DNA of 64,000 bases from Polynucleobacter wuianus (lineage in GTDB: Bacteria; Pseudomonadota; Gammaproteobacteria; Burkholderiales; Burkholderiaceae), in NCBI RefSeq assembly GCF_001659725.1, contig NZ_CP015922.1:806001-870000 (forward strand), written 5' to 3'. How positions within the stretch are numbered: the stretch's first letter is position 1; the number at the start of each line of letters is the position of its first letter. This document shows positions 8,213-17,379 of the stretch, piece after piece. The position numbers and the translations under genes are program-made. The notes under the pieces were generated by a model, which did no database searches, was not told where the DNA came from, and worked only from the letters and a program-made list of their open reading frames with translations.

Positions 8213-8578
8213 ATGCCTATTTATCAAATTGGACCAAAGCGCTTAGTTGTAGGTGCTCATTACGGTCTTAAAGAGTGGATCATTCAACGCGTTACTGCGA
8301 TTGTGATGGTGGTATTTACCGTTGTATTGCTCGTTGACTATTGCATTACCGGCAGCGCTACCTACGAAGGCTGGTCTAGCTTGTTTAGCAATCAATTCAT
8401 GAAGTTGCTGACGTTCTTGGCCTTGTTTAGCTTGTTCTACCACGCTTGGATTGGCGTGCGTGATATCTGGATGGATTACATCAAGCCGGTAAGTATTCGT
8501 TTGACACTTCAAGTGTTGACCGTTTTGTATCTCGTAGCCTGTGCGGCCTATGCCGTACAAATTTTGTGGAAAGTGTAA
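8213..8578 (+). CDS. sdhD: Succinate dehydrogenase hydrophobic membrane anchor subunit
   Basis: SdhD, 121 aa, pairs with SdhC to anchor the catalytic SdhAB heterodimer and form the quinone site. Three hydrophobic helices are visible (about residues 24-44, 60-82 and 93-115). YHAWIGVRDIWMDYIKP carries the histidine and the Asp-Tyr pair expected at the heme/quinone pocket of the family. The ATG follows an AAGGAAATTTC ribosome site. The stop lies 4 bp before the sdhA ATG. Confidence 0.95.
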   Translation: MPIYQIGPKRLVVGAHYGLKEWIIQRVTAIVMVVFTVVLLVDYCITGSATYEGWSSLFSNQFMKLLTFLALFSLFYHAWIGVRDIWMDYIKPVSIRLTLQVLTVLYLVACAAYAVQILWKV

Positions 8579-8582
8579 TTCG

Positions 8583-10361
8583 ATGACTGCGATTCAAAAA
8601 TCATTGCCACGCCGCCGTTTTGATGCGGTGATTGTTGGTGCGGGTGGTTCAGGTATGCGTGCTTCATTGCAGTTGGCTGAAGCTGGCTTGAATGTTGCTG
8701 TATTAACTAAAGTATTCCCAACCCGTTCACATACAGTTGCAGCGCAGGGTGGTATTGGCGCTTCATTGGGTAACATGAGTGAAGACAATTGGCACTATCA
8801 CTTTTATGACACGATCAAAGGATCTGACTGGTTGGGTGACCAGGACGTGATCGAGTTCATGTGTCGTGAAGCCCCAAAAGTGGTTTACGAGTTAGAGCAT
8901 TTTGGTATGCCGTTTGACCGTAACCCAGATGGCACGATTTATCAGCGTCCATTCGGCGGCCACACTGCAAACTATGGCGAGAAGCCAGTACAACGCGCGT
9001 GTGCTGCAGCAGACCGTACTGGCCACGCGATGTTGCATACCTTGTATCAACGTAACGTGCGCGCAAAAACCAACTTCTTCGTGGAGTGGTTGGCACTTGA
9101 CTTGATCCGTGATGATGAGGGCGATGTCGTTGGTGTTACTGCTCTCGAAATGGAAACTGGCCAGGTTTATATCTTGGAAGCCAAGATTGTGATGTTGGCT
9201 ACTGGTGGTGCAGGTCGTATTTGGGATGCATCGACTAACGCATTTATTAATACCGGTGACGGCATGGGACTTGCAGCCCGCGCAGGCATTCCATTGGAGG
9301 ACATGGAGTTCTGGCAATTCCACCCAACTGGTGTAGCTGGTGCCGGTGTGTTGTTGACAGAGGGTTGTCGCGGTGAAGGCGGCATCTTGCGCAACAAAGA
9401 TGGCGAGCGTTTCATGGAACGTTATGCACCAACATTGAAGGATTTGGCTCCACGCGATTTCGTATCACGCTCAATGGACCAAGAGATTAAAGAAGGGCGC
9501 GGTTGCGGTCCTAACGGTGACTATGTGGTGCTCGATCTGACACACATTGGTGCCGATACGATCATGAAGCGTTTGCCCTCTGTGTATGAAATCGGCATAA
9601 ACTTTGCGAACGTTGACGTAACCAAAGAGCCAATTCCAGTAGTGCCAACTATTCACTATCAGATGGGTGGCATTCCTACCAACATCAATGGTCAAGTAGT
9701 TGTGCCTGCAAATGGCAAGCCTAATGAAATTGTTAATGGTTTGTACGCGATTGGTGAGTGCTCATGCGTTTCTGTACACGGTGCAAACCGCTTAGGTACT
9801 AACTCATTGCTCGACCTTTTGGTATTCGGTCGTGCAGCAGGCAACCACATCGTTGGTTTGAACTTGAAGAACCGTGAGTTCAAGAAGTTACCTGCGAATG
9901 CTGGTCAGCAAACCTTGGAGCGTATTGCAAAGTTGGATAGCTCTTCTTCTGGTGAATACGCACAAGACGTTGCAAACGATATTCGTAAGTGCATGCAGAA
10001 ATACGCTGGTGTGTTCCGCAATCAAGAGTTGATGGACGAAGGTGTTCGTCAAATGGCTAAGTTGACAGAGCGCGCGAAGAATTTGTGGGTTAAAGATAAG
10101 TCTGAAATTTTCAATACCGCACGTATTGAAGCTTTGGAAGTTGCTAACTTGGTTGAGACTGCAAATGCAACCATGATTTCTGCGGCAGCTCGCAAAGAAA
10201 GTCGTGGTGCTCACTCACACGACGATCACCCACATCGTGATGACGACAACTGGATGAAGCACACGCTTTGGTATAGCGAAGGCAACCGCTTGGACTACAA
10301 ACCAGTTCAACTGAAGCCATTGACTGTTGATTCAGTTCCTCCAAAAGAACGTACTTTCTAA
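8583..10361 (+). CDS. sdhA: Succinate dehydrogenase flavoprotein subunit
   Basis: Catalytic FAD subunit oxidising succinate to fumarate at the cytoplasmic face of the inner membrane. 592 aa. The FAD-binding GAGGSG is at residues 19-24 and the covalent-FAD histidine is His50 in TRSHTVAAQGG. The segments FGGHTANYGEKPVQRAC, QFHPTG and NRLGTNSLLDLLVFGRAAG are all family hallmarks. ATG 8583 is chosen; a longer frame would overlap sdhD by 38 bp. A His/Asp-rich stretch (GAHSHDDHPHRDDDNW) near the C-terminus is the usual SdhA tail region. Confidence 0.97.
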   Translation: MTAIQKSLPRRRFDAVIVGAGGSGMRASLQLAEAGLNVAVLTKVFPTRSHTVAAQGGIGASLGNMSEDNWHYHFYDTIKGSDWLGDQDVIEFMCREAPKVVYELEHFGMPFDRNPDGTIYQRPFGGHTANYGEKPVQRACAAADRTGHAMLHTLYQRNVRAKTNFFVEWLALDLIRDDEGDVVGVTALEMETGQVYILEAKIVMLATGGAGRIWDASTNAFINTGDGMGLAARAGIPLEDMEFWQFHPTGVAGAGVLLTEGCRGEGGILRNKDGERFMERYAPTLKDLAPRDFVSRSMDQEIKEGRGCGPNGDYVVLDLTHIGADTIMKRLPSVYEIGINFANVDVTKEPIPVVPTIHYQMGGIPTNINGQVVVPANGKPNEIVNGLYAIGECSCVSVHGANRLGTNSLLDLLVFGRAAGNHIVGLNLKNREFKKLPANAGQQTLERIAKLDSSSSGEYAQDVANDIRKCMQKYAGVFRNQELMDEGVRQMAKLTERAKNLWVKDKSEIFNTARIEALEVANLVETANATMISAAARKESRGAHSHDDHPHRDDDNWMKHTLWYSEGNRLDYKPVQLKPLTVDSVPPKERTF

Positions 10362-10377
10362 GTAAGAGAGATAGAGA

Positions 10378-11082
10378 ATGAGTGATATCCGTATATTTGA
10401 AATTTACCGCTACGATCCAGATGTCGATGCAGCTCCTCGCATGCAGCGCTATGAGTTAGAACTGACTGGCGAACGTATGTTGTTAGATGCGTTGATTTCT
10501 TTGAAGAAACAAGACGAAACGATTTCTTATCGTCGTTCATGCCGTGAAGGTGTCTGCGGTTCAGATGCGATGAACATCAACGGTAAAAATGGCTTGGCTT
10601 GCTTGACTAATATGTTGACATTGCCTAAGGTCATCACATTGCGTCCGCTACCTGGCTTACCAGTCGTGCGTGATTTGATCGTTGACATGACTTTGTTCTT
10701 CAAACAATACCTGTCTATCAAGCCTTACTTGGTGAATGACAATCCACCTCCAGAAAAAGAGCGTCTCCAGAGTCCTGAAGAGCGTGAAGAGTTGAATGGC
10801 TTGTATGAGTGCATCTTGTGCGCATCTTGCTCCACTTCATGCCCATCATTCTGGTGGAACCCTGATAAGTTTGTTGGCCCAGCCGGTTTATTGCAGGCCT
10901 ATCGTTTTATTGCTGATAGCCGCGACGAAGAAACCAATCAACGCTTGGACAACTTAGAAGATCCGTACCGTTTGTTCCGTTGCCATACCATCATGAATTG
11001 CGTGGATGTATGTCCTAAGCATTTGAACCCAACGAAGGCGATTGGCAAGATCAAGGAGCTGATGGTTCGTAGGGCAGTATGA
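10378..11082 (+). CDS. sdhB: Succinate dehydrogenase iron-sulfur subunit
   Basis: Electron-transfer subunit carrying three Fe-S centres from SdhA to quinone; 234 aa. The plant-ferredoxin-like [2Fe-2S] site is Cys55, Cys60, Asp63 and Cys75 (SCREGVCGSD ... GLAC). The [4Fe-4S] and [3Fe-4S] sites are in CILCASCSTSCP (residues ~141-152) and CHTIMNCVDVCPKHLNP (~198-214). The stop overlaps the start of sdhE by four bases (ATGA), which indicates translational coupling. Confidence 0.97.
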   Translation: MSDIRIFEIYRYDPDVDAAPRMQRYELELTGERMLLDALISLKKQDETISYRRSCREGVCGSDAMNINGKNGLACLTNMLTLPKVITLRPLPGLPVVRDLIVDMTLFFKQYLSIKPYLVNDNPPPEKERLQSPEEREELNGLYECILCASCSTSCPSFWWNPDKFVGPAGLLQAYRFIADSRDEETNQRLDNLEDPYRLFRCHTIMNCVDVCPKHLNPTKAIGKIKELMVRRAV

Positions 11083-11348
11083 CCCTCGGCAACGCAGAAC
11101 TATATCGTTTAAAGAGTGATGCTCGCAGGGGCTTACTAGAGAACGATTTAATTCTGCAACGTTTCTTTGAGCGTTACGGTGCTCAGTTAAGCGTAGAAGA
11201 TGGAAAAGTATTAAGTCAGCTATTGGCGCTAGATGACAACGACCTGATGGATTTGTTGATTGGTCGTAGGGATTCAGTGGTAGGGCATGAAAAGGAGATG
11301 GAGTCTGACTCTTTTAAAACAGTTTTACAAAAGCTAAGAGAAAAGTAA
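11079..11348 (+). CDS. sdhE: Succinate dehydrogenase flavinylation/assembly factor SdhE
   Basis: 89-aa helical protein of the SdhE/SDHAF2 (formerly DUF339, YgfY) family, which promotes covalent attachment of FAD to SdhA. The invariant RGxxE motif is present as Arg17-Gly18-Leu-Leu-Glu21 (RRGLLENDLILQRFF). It overlaps sdhB by four bases, which fits a role in complex II maturation. About 80 bp separates it from gltA. Confidence 0.93.
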   Translation: MTLGNAELYRLKSDARRGLLENDLILQRFFERYGAQLSVEDGKVLSQLLALDDNDLMDLLIGRRDSVVGHEKEMESDSFKTVLQKLREK

Positions 11349-11430
11349 TTCCATCTTTTGGTGCATTAGTGGTGTAAGCGTGTGATCGAATAGTGTATTA
11401 ATCATAATTTTGAATGACTAAGGATTAGAA

Positions 11431-12744
11431 ATGATTGAATCGGACATCAAGGCAAAACTCTCGTTTTCGGATGGAACACCAGATATTGATCTGCCAATTT
11501 ACAAAGGGACAGTCGGTCCTGATGTAATCGATATTCGTAAGCTCTATGGTCAGACTGGTAAGTTCACTTATGACTCCGGTTTCCTTTCTACTGCCTCATG
11601 CAATAGCAAAATTACCTACATCGATGGTGATAAGGGTGAGTTGCTCTATCGTGGCTATCCCATTGAAGACTTAGCGCATAACTGCGACTTCTTGGAAACT
11701 TGCTATCTCTTGATCAATGGCGAGTTACCAAACGCGACTGAGAAAAAAGATTTTGAAAATATGGTCATGCACCACACCATGGTTCATGAGCAAATGCAAT
11801 TCTTCTTGCGTGGCTTCCGTCGTGATGCACATCCAATGTCTGTATTGACAGGCTTAATTGGCGCAATGGCTGCTTTTTACCACGATGAAATTGATTACAG
11901 CGATCCACATGCTCGTGAAGTAGCGCAAATACGCTTAATTGCGAAGATGCCTACCTTGGTAGCAATGTCTTACAAGTATTCCGTCGGACAACCATTTATC
12001 TATCCCGATAACTCTTTGTCATACACCGCAAACTTTATGCGCATGATGTTTGCAACACCGTGTGAGCCATACAAAGTGAATCCAGTATTGGTTCGCGCAT
12101 TGGATCGCATCTTCATATTGCATGCTGATCATGAACAAAACGCCTCTACTTCAACGGTGCGTTTGTGTGGCTCCTCTGGCACAAACCCATTTGCGGCTAT
12201 CTCAGCTGGTATCGCTTGCCTTTGGGGGCCAGCCCACGGTGGTGCAAACGAAGCTTGCTTAGATATGTTGAATCAAATCCAAGCAAATGGAGGAGTGGAG
12301 AAAATTGGTGAGTTCATCGCTCAAGTCAAAGATAAGAACTCTAGTGTTCGCTTAATGGGCTTTGGTCACCGCGTCTATAAGAACTTTGATCCACGCGCAA
12401 AACTCATGCGTGAAACTTGCTATGAAGTATTGAACGAACTTGGTCTGCAAGATGATCCATTGTTTAAATTGGCAATGACACTTGAAAAGATTGCTTTGGA
12501 AGACGAATACTTCGTTAGCCGTAAACTCTATCCAAACGTAGACTTCTACTCTGGTATCGTTCAGCGCGCGCTTGGCATTCCAACAGAAATGTTCACTTGT
12601 ATCTTTGCATTGGCAAGAACAGTGGGTTGGATTGCGCAGTGGGAAGAAATGATTACCGATCCTGAGTACAAGATTGGACGTCCACGTCAGTTGTATGTTG
12701 GCGAAACTTCACGCAAGGTTCCTAATATTGCCGCTCGTAAATAA
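11431..12744 (+). CDS. gltA: Citrate synthase (type II)
   Basis: Condenses oxaloacetate and acetyl-CoA in the first TCA step. 437 aa, as expected for the hexameric, NADH-regulated gram-negative form. The N-terminal domain begins IESDIKAKLSFSDGTPDIDLP. Catalytic elements are visible: HADHEQNASTSTVRL (His near 232), WGPAHGGANEA (His near 273) and MGFGHRVYKNFDPRAK (His near 314, with the catalytic aspartate in NVDFYSG near 371). It has its own ~80-bp upstream gap after sdhE, so it may have a separate promoter. Confidence 0.97.
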   Translation: MIESDIKAKLSFSDGTPDIDLPIYKGTVGPDVIDIRKLYGQTGKFTYDSGFLSTASCNSKITYIDGDKGELLYRGYPIEDLAHNCDFLETCYLLINGELPNATEKKDFENMVMHHTMVHEQMQFFLRGFRRDAHPMSVLTGLIGAMAAFYHDEIDYSDPHAREVAQIRLIAKMPTLVAMSYKYSVGQPFIYPDNSLSYTANFMRMMFATPCEPYKVNPVLVRALDRIFILHADHEQNASTSTVRLCGSSGTNPFAAISAGIACLWGPAHGGANEACLDMLNQIQANGGVEKIGEFIAQVKDKNSSVRLMGFGHRVYKNFDPRAKLMRETCYEVLNELGLQDDPLFKLAMTLEKIALEDEYFVSRKLYPNVDFYSGIVQRALGIPTEMFTCIFALARTVGWIAQWEEMITDPEYKIGRPRQLYVGETSRKVPNIAARK

Positions 12745-12761
12745 AGGTTTTAAGGTCTCTC

Positions 12762-14171
12762 ATGTCTCGTACGCTTTATGACAAATTGTGGGATGACCAC
12801 GTTGTTTACTCTGAAGAGGATGGCACAGCCACGATTTACATCGACCGTCAATTACTGCATGAGGTAACCAGCCCTCAGGCATTTGAAGGTTTGAATCTGG
12901 CTGGTCGTCCAGTATGGCGCATCTCTGCCAACTTAGCGGTTTCCGATCACAACGTTCCAACGACGGATCGTTCCCAAGGCATCACTGACCCGATTTCTAA
13001 GTTGCAAGTTGATACCTTGGATCAAAACTGTGATGCATTTGGTATTACGCAATACAAGATGAACGATACCCGCCAAGGGATTGTTCACGTCATCGGACCA
13101 GAGCAGGGTGCGACCTTGCCTGGTATGACTGTGGTTTGTGGTGATTCGCATACCAGCACACACGGTGCTTTCGGTGCTTTGGCTTTTGGTATTGGAACAT
13201 CGGAAGTTGAGCATGTTCTAGCAACCCAAACATTGCTCATGAAAAAGAGCAAAAATATGTTGGTACGCGTAGACGGTCGTTTGCAGCCAGGTTCTACTGC
13301 AAAAGATATTGTCTTAGCGGTCATCGGCAAGATTGGAACTGCAGGCGGAACGGGTTACACCATTGAGTTTGCTGGTGAAGCGATTCGTAATTTATCTATG
13401 GAAGGTCGCATGACCCTCTGCAACATGGCGATTGAAGCGGGCGCACGTTCTGGCTTAGTCGCAGTTGATGAAACCACAATTGAATACATTCAAGGTCGTC
13501 CATATGCACCGAAAGGCCCAGCACTATTGCAAGCAATGCAGTACTGGAGAACCTTGCATTCTGATGCGGACGCGAAGTTTGATGCTGTAGTCGAATTGCG
13601 CGCAGAAGAAATTGCGCCACAAGTAACTTGGGGAACATCTCCTGAGATGGTGCTTTCGATCAGTGACCGTGTTCCTGATCCAGAAAAAGAGCGCGATCCA
13701 AATAAACGTTCAGCTATGGAGCGTGCTTTGGAGTATATGAATCTCATTCCAAATACACCGCTGAGTAGTATCTCTGTAGACAAAGTATTTATTGGCTCAT
13801 GTACAAATAGTCGGATTGAAGATATTCGTGCTGCTGCCAAAGTGGTCGATCGCATTGGTAAAAAGGTAGCAGCTAATGTGAAGTTGGCATTAGTAGTACC
13901 TGGCTCTGGTTTGGTAAAAGCCCAAGCTGAGCGTGAAGGTTTAGATCGCATTTTTAAGGCCGCTGGCTTTGAATGGCGTGAGCCTGGTTGCTCCATGTGT
14001 TTGGCGATGAATGCTGATCGCTTAGAGCCTGGTGAGCGTTGTGCGTCCACTTCTAACCGGAACTTTGAAGGTCGCCAAGGTAATGGCGGTCGTACCCATT
14101 TGGTGAGTCCAGCAATGGCAGCTGCTGCTGCAATTGAAGGTCACTTTGTTGACATTCGCAAGATTTCATAA
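12762..14171 (+). CDS. leuC: 3-isopropylmalate dehydratase large subunit
   Basis: Large subunit of the LeuCD isomerase (2-isopropylmalate to 3-isopropylmalate) in leucine biosynthesis. 469 aa, aconitase-superfamily fold with a [4Fe-4S] cluster held by the Cys of FIGSCTNSRIEDIR and the pair in GCSMCLAMN. Other family marks are the start SRTLYDKLWDDHVV, the SDHNVPTTDR segment and GDSHTSTHGAFGALAFGIGT. Start ATG 12762 is 17 bp after gltA. It is followed by an entericidin-like gene before leuD. Confidence 0.97.
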   Translation: MSRTLYDKLWDDHVVYSEEDGTATIYIDRQLLHEVTSPQAFEGLNLAGRPVWRISANLAVSDHNVPTTDRSQGITDPISKLQVDTLDQNCDAFGITQYKMNDTRQGIVHVIGPEQGATLPGMTVVCGDSHTSTHGAFGALAFGIGTSEVEHVLATQTLLMKKSKNMLVRVDGRLQPGSTAKDIVLAVIGKIGTAGGTGYTIEFAGEAIRNLSMEGRMTLCNMAIEAGARSGLVAVDETTIEYIQGRPYAPKGPALLQAMQYWRTLHSDADAKFDAVVELRAEEIAPQVTWGTSPEMVLSISDRVPDPEKERDPNKRSAMERALEYMNLIPNTPLSSISVDKVFIGSCTNSRIEDIRAAAKVVDRIGKKVAANVKLALVVPGSGLVKAQAEREGLDRIFKAAGFEWREPGCSMCLAMNADRLEPGERCASTSNRNFEGRQGNGGRTHLVSPAMAAAAAIEGHFVDIRKIS

Positions 14172-14182
14172 AGGTAAGCAAG

Positions 14183-14392
14183 ATGAAATTTTCTTCAGTC
14201 TCATTGATTTCTAGATTAGCCCTTGTTGCTATTGCAGGTTTGATTATTTCTGCATGCACTAGCACTATGGAGGGTATGGGAAAAGATTTGCAAACCATGG
14301 GTAATGCGATGGGCGGATCTGGTGCAAATTCAACTCAGCAGAATCAATCTCAAACGAAGGGTAAGGACGTTGTCGTTACTCCTGTGAAGTAA
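14183..14392 (+). CDS. Entericidin A/B-family small lipoprotein
   Basis: 69 aa. A lipoprotein signal peptide ends in a lipobox, LIISAC, with the acylated Cys at residue 25, followed by TSTMEGMGKDLQTMGNAM, which matches the entericidin EcnA/EcnB pattern. The rest is Gly/Asn/Gln/Ser-rich and probably disordered. In E. coli entericidins are small antidote/toxin-like envelope lipoproteins; here only the family resemblance is clear. It is embedded between leuC and leuD, 11 bp after one and 32 bp before the other, so it is probably cotranscribed with leucine genes, an order I associate with Burkholderiales. Confidence 0.8.
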   Translation: MKFSSVSLISRLALVAIAGLIISACTSTMEGMGKDLQTMGNAMGGSGANSTQQNQSQTKGKDVVVTPVK

Positions 14393-14424
14393 ACCAACAG
14401 TACATTTAGAGTCAAAGCAGAATC

Positions 14425-15072
14425 ATGGAAAAATTTACGGTATACAAAGGTTTGGTTGCTCCGTTAAATCGTGAGAACGTGGATACCGACGCCATCATCC
14501 CAAAACAGTTTTTGAAGTCGATTAAGAAGACAGGTTTTGGTCAAAACTTATTTGATGAATGGCGTTACTTAGATCATGGCGAGCCTGGTCAAGATTGCAG
14601 TAATCGCCCAATTAATCCTGACTTCGTGCTGAATCAGCCTCGCTATAAAGGTGCCGGCATTCTTTTGGCCCGCAAAAATTTTGGTTGCGGAAGTTCCCGT
14701 GAACATGCCCCTTGGGCATTGGATCAGTTTGGCTTTAGAGCGGTAATTGCTCCGAGTTTTGCTGACATTTTCTACAACAACTGTTTCAAAAACGGCCTTT
14801 TACCGATCGTTTTGACGGAAATTCAGGTTGACCACCTTTTCAATGAAACCATGGCATTTAATGGCTATCAGTTGACTATTGACCTGGAGGCACAGCAGGT
14901 CATCACCCCCGATGGCACCGCTTATAGCTTCGATGTAGCCCCATTTAGGAAGTATTGCCTCCTCAATGGTCTGGACGATATTGGCTTAACTCTGCGCCAT
15001 GCAGATAAAATTAAGGCTTATGAAGCTGAGCGCATCCTCAAGATGCCTTGGCTTGCAACTCAATTGCCGTAA
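14425..15072 (+). CDS. leuD: 3-isopropylmalate dehydratase small subunit
   Basis: Swivelling small subunit completing LeuCD; 215 aa, full length. Characteristic segments are NVDTDAIIPKQFLKSI near residues 18-33, GAGILLARKNFGCGSSREHAPWAL (in two parts, ~77-100), and SFADIFYNNCFKNGLLP. It lies 23 bp before leuB, so leuC, leuD and leuB form an operon interrupted only by the entericidin gene. Confidence 0.97.
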   Translation: MEKFTVYKGLVAPLNRENVDTDAIIPKQFLKSIKKTGFGQNLFDEWRYLDHGEPGQDCSNRPINPDFVLNQPRYKGAGILLARKNFGCGSSREHAPWALDQFGFRAVIAPSFADIFYNNCFKNGLLPIVLTEIQVDHLFNETMAFNGYQLTIDLEAQQVITPDGTAYSFDVAPFRKYCLLNGLDDIGLTLRHADKIKAYEAERILKMPWLATQLP

Positions 15073-15095
15073 TTTTGTAGATTTAAAGGCCTTTC

Positions 15096-16166
15096 ATGAA
15101 AATTGCAGTTCTCCCGGGCGATGGGATCGGCCCGGAAATCGTTGCTCAAGCCGTTCGCGTACTTCAAGCGTTAGGCCCAAAGTTTGACCTAGAGGAAGCC
15201 CCTGTCGGTGGAGCTGCTTATGACGTGGCTGGCCATCCTTTGCCACCAGCAACTTTAGAGTTGGCCAAAAAAGCAGATGCGATTTTATTTGGTGCTGTTG
15301 GTGACTGGAAATATGACACGCTTGCTCGTGAACTTCGTCCTGAGCAAGCGATCTTAGGGTTGCGTAAACACTTAGAGTTATTTGCTAACTTCAGACCAGC
15401 GATTTGCTATCCAGAACTCACAGCGGCTTCAAGCTTAAAGCCTGAAATTATTGGTGGGTTGGATATTTTGATCGTGCGTGAGCTCAACGGTGATATTTAC
15501 TTTGGACAACCACGTGGTATTCGGACTTCAGAGTTGCCATTATTCAAAGGTGCGCGCGAAGGTTATGACACCATGCACTACAGTGAGCCAGAAGTAGAGC
15601 GTATTGGACGGGTTGCCTTTGAAGCAGCTCTCAAGCGCGGAAAAAAAGTGTGCAGCGTCGATAAAGCCAACGTATTAGAGACTTCACAGCTATGGCGTGA
15701 GGTGATGATTCGGGTTTCCAAAGACTATCCAGACGTGGAGTTATCCCATATGTATGTAGATAACGCCGCAATGCAATTGGTTAAAGCGCCCAAAGCCTTT
15801 GACGTGGTTGTAACTGGTAATCTCTTTGGCGATATTTTGTCTGATGAAGCAGCTATGTTGACCGGCTCAATTGGAATGCTACCTTCAGCCTCATTGGATA
15901 AGAACAACAAAGGCTTATATGAGCCAAGTCATGGATCTGCACCAGACATTGCTGGCAAAGGGGTTGCGAATCCTTTGGCAACCATTCTGTCTGCTGCAAT
16001 GATGTTGCGTTATTCCTTGGGAATGGCTCTTGAGGCAGATCGAATTGAAAAAGCTGTGCAGAAAGTGCTGGCGCAAGGATTGCGTACTGCTGATATTTAT
16101 ACCGAAGGTACTCAAAAGGTATCTACCGTACAAATGGGTGATGCAGTAGTTGCAGCACTCGCTTAA
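15096..16166 (+). CDS. leuB: 3-isopropylmalate dehydrogenase
   Basis: NAD-dependent oxidative decarboxylation of 3-isopropylmalate in leucine synthesis; 356 aa. It starts MKIAVLPGDGIGPEI, the family opening, then GAVGDWKYD, RPEQAILGLRKHLELFANFRP (conserved substrate arginines), RELNGDIYFGQPRG, the metal-binding region FGDILSDEAAMLTGSIGMLPSASL (in two parts), and EPSHGSAPDIAGKGVANP. It is cytosolic and follows leuD closely, with asd 46 bp downstream. Confidence 0.98.
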   Translation: MKIAVLPGDGIGPEIVAQAVRVLQALGPKFDLEEAPVGGAAYDVAGHPLPPATLELAKKADAILFGAVGDWKYDTLARELRPEQAILGLRKHLELFANFRPAICYPELTAASSLKPEIIGGLDILIVRELNGDIYFGQPRGIRTSELPLFKGAREGYDTMHYSEPEVERIGRVAFEAALKRGKKVCSVDKANVLETSQLWREVMIRVSKDYPDVELSHMYVDNAAMQLVKAPKAFDVVVTGNLFGDILSDEAAMLTGSIGMLPSASLDKNNKGLYEPSHGSAPDIAGKGVANPLATILSAAMMLRYSLGMALEADRIEKAVQKVLAQGLRTADIYTEGTQKVSTVQMGDAVVAALA

Positions 16167-16212
16167 ATAACAGATGCAAATACAGAACATAAATTCACTA
16201 GATAGTTAAATC

Positions 16213-17370
16213 ATGGCAAATACAAAGACACCATTGGTAGGTTTAGTTGGCTGGCGCGGTATGGTTGGTAGCGTTCTGATGGAACGCATGCTCGCCGAGA
16301 AAGACTTTGATCTCATCGAGCCCGTTTTCTTCAGCACTAGCCAAGCAGGTGGTGAAGTGCCTTTGCTGAACGGCAAAAAAGTCACCAAGAGTGAAAGCAC
16401 TTTGCAAGATGCCAATGACGTCAAGGCATTGTCCCGTTGCGACATTATTTTGACTTGTCAGGGCGGTGACTATACCAATGAGATCTTCCCTAAGCTGCGC
16501 GTTGCGGGTTGGGCTGGCCACTGGATTGATGCTGCTAGCGCATTGCGCATGAAAGAAGATGCCGTATTGGTTCTTGATCCGGTCAATCGCCCGGTGATTG
16601 ATAAAGCATTGGCTGCTGGTGGCAAAAACTGGATTGGTAGTAATTGCACAGTCAGTTTGATGATGATGGCCATGGGTGGCTTGGTGAAGGCTGACATGGT
16701 TGAATGGATTAGCGCCATGACCTATCAAGCAGCTTCTGGTGCTGGTGCACAGAATATGCGTGAGTTACTTTTGCAAATGAGTGCCTTGCGTGACAGCGTA
16801 GCTACAGAGTTGGCAGACCCATCATCATGGATCTTGGATATTGATCGTAAAGTGACTGAGACATTACGTTCAGCTGATTTTCCGAAAAAGAATTTCCGCA
16901 ACACTGCTTTAGCTGGTAGCTTGATTCCGTGGATTGATGTGCCGGTTGAAAATGGTCAAACCAAAGAAGAGTGGAAGGGTGGCGCTGAGTTTAATAAGAT
17001 CTTGGGACGTCCTGCATTCCGCACACCTGGCAGTATTCCAATTGATGGATTGTGTGTTCGTGTTGGCGCAATGCGCTGCCACTCACAAGGTTTGACAGTG
17101 AAGCTCAAGAAAGATATTCCTCTTAAGGAAATTGAAACCATCTTAGCCAATGACAACCAGTGGGTCAAAGTAGTCCCTAATGATCGCGAAACTACAGAGC
17201 GTGATTTATCTCCTGCAGCGGTGAGTGGCACTTTGACAGTACCGATCGGTCGTTTACATAAATTGGCGATGGGTCCTGAGTACCTTGGCGCATTTACCGT
17301 TGGCGATCAATTGCTATGGGGTGCTGCTGAGCCATTACGCCGTATGTTGCGCATCTTGCTCGAGCACTAA
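16213..17370 (+). CDS. asd: Aspartate-semialdehyde dehydrogenase
   Basis: NADPH-dependent reduction of aspartyl phosphate to aspartate semialdehyde, the branch point to lysine, threonine, methionine and diaminopimelate. 385 aa, the longer gram-negative form. The N-terminal nucleotide motif is GLVGWRGMVGSVLMERM; the catalytic Cys lies in GSNCTVSLMMMAMGGL (about residue 138), with the second-domain catalytic His in RVGAMRCHSQGLTVKL. It follows leuB in the same direction and precedes fimV by 9 bp. Confidence 0.97.
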   Translation: MANTKTPLVGLVGWRGMVGSVLMERMLAEKDFDLIEPVFFSTSQAGGEVPLLNGKKVTKSESTLQDANDVKALSRCDIILTCQGGDYTNEIFPKLRVAGWAGHWIDAASALRMKEDAVLVLDPVNRPVIDKALAAGGKNWIGSNCTVSLMMMAMGGLVKADMVEWISAMTYQAASGAGAQNMRELLLQMSALRDSVATELADPSSWILDIDRKVTETLRSADFPKKNFRNTALAGSLIPWIDVPVENGQTKEEWKGGAEFNKILGRPAFRTPGSIPIDGLCVRVGAMRCHSQGLTVKLKKDIPLKEIETILANDNQWVKVVPNDRETTERDLSPAAVSGTLTVPIGRLHKLAMGPEYLGAFTVGDQLLWGAAEPLRRMLRILLEH

Positions 17371-17379
17371 AAACCACTA

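Noticed and set aside
13490..14050. 186-codon minus-strand frame opposite leuC
   Set aside because: Antisense to conserved catalytic segments of leuC; Ser/Arg-rich low-information product with no family features.
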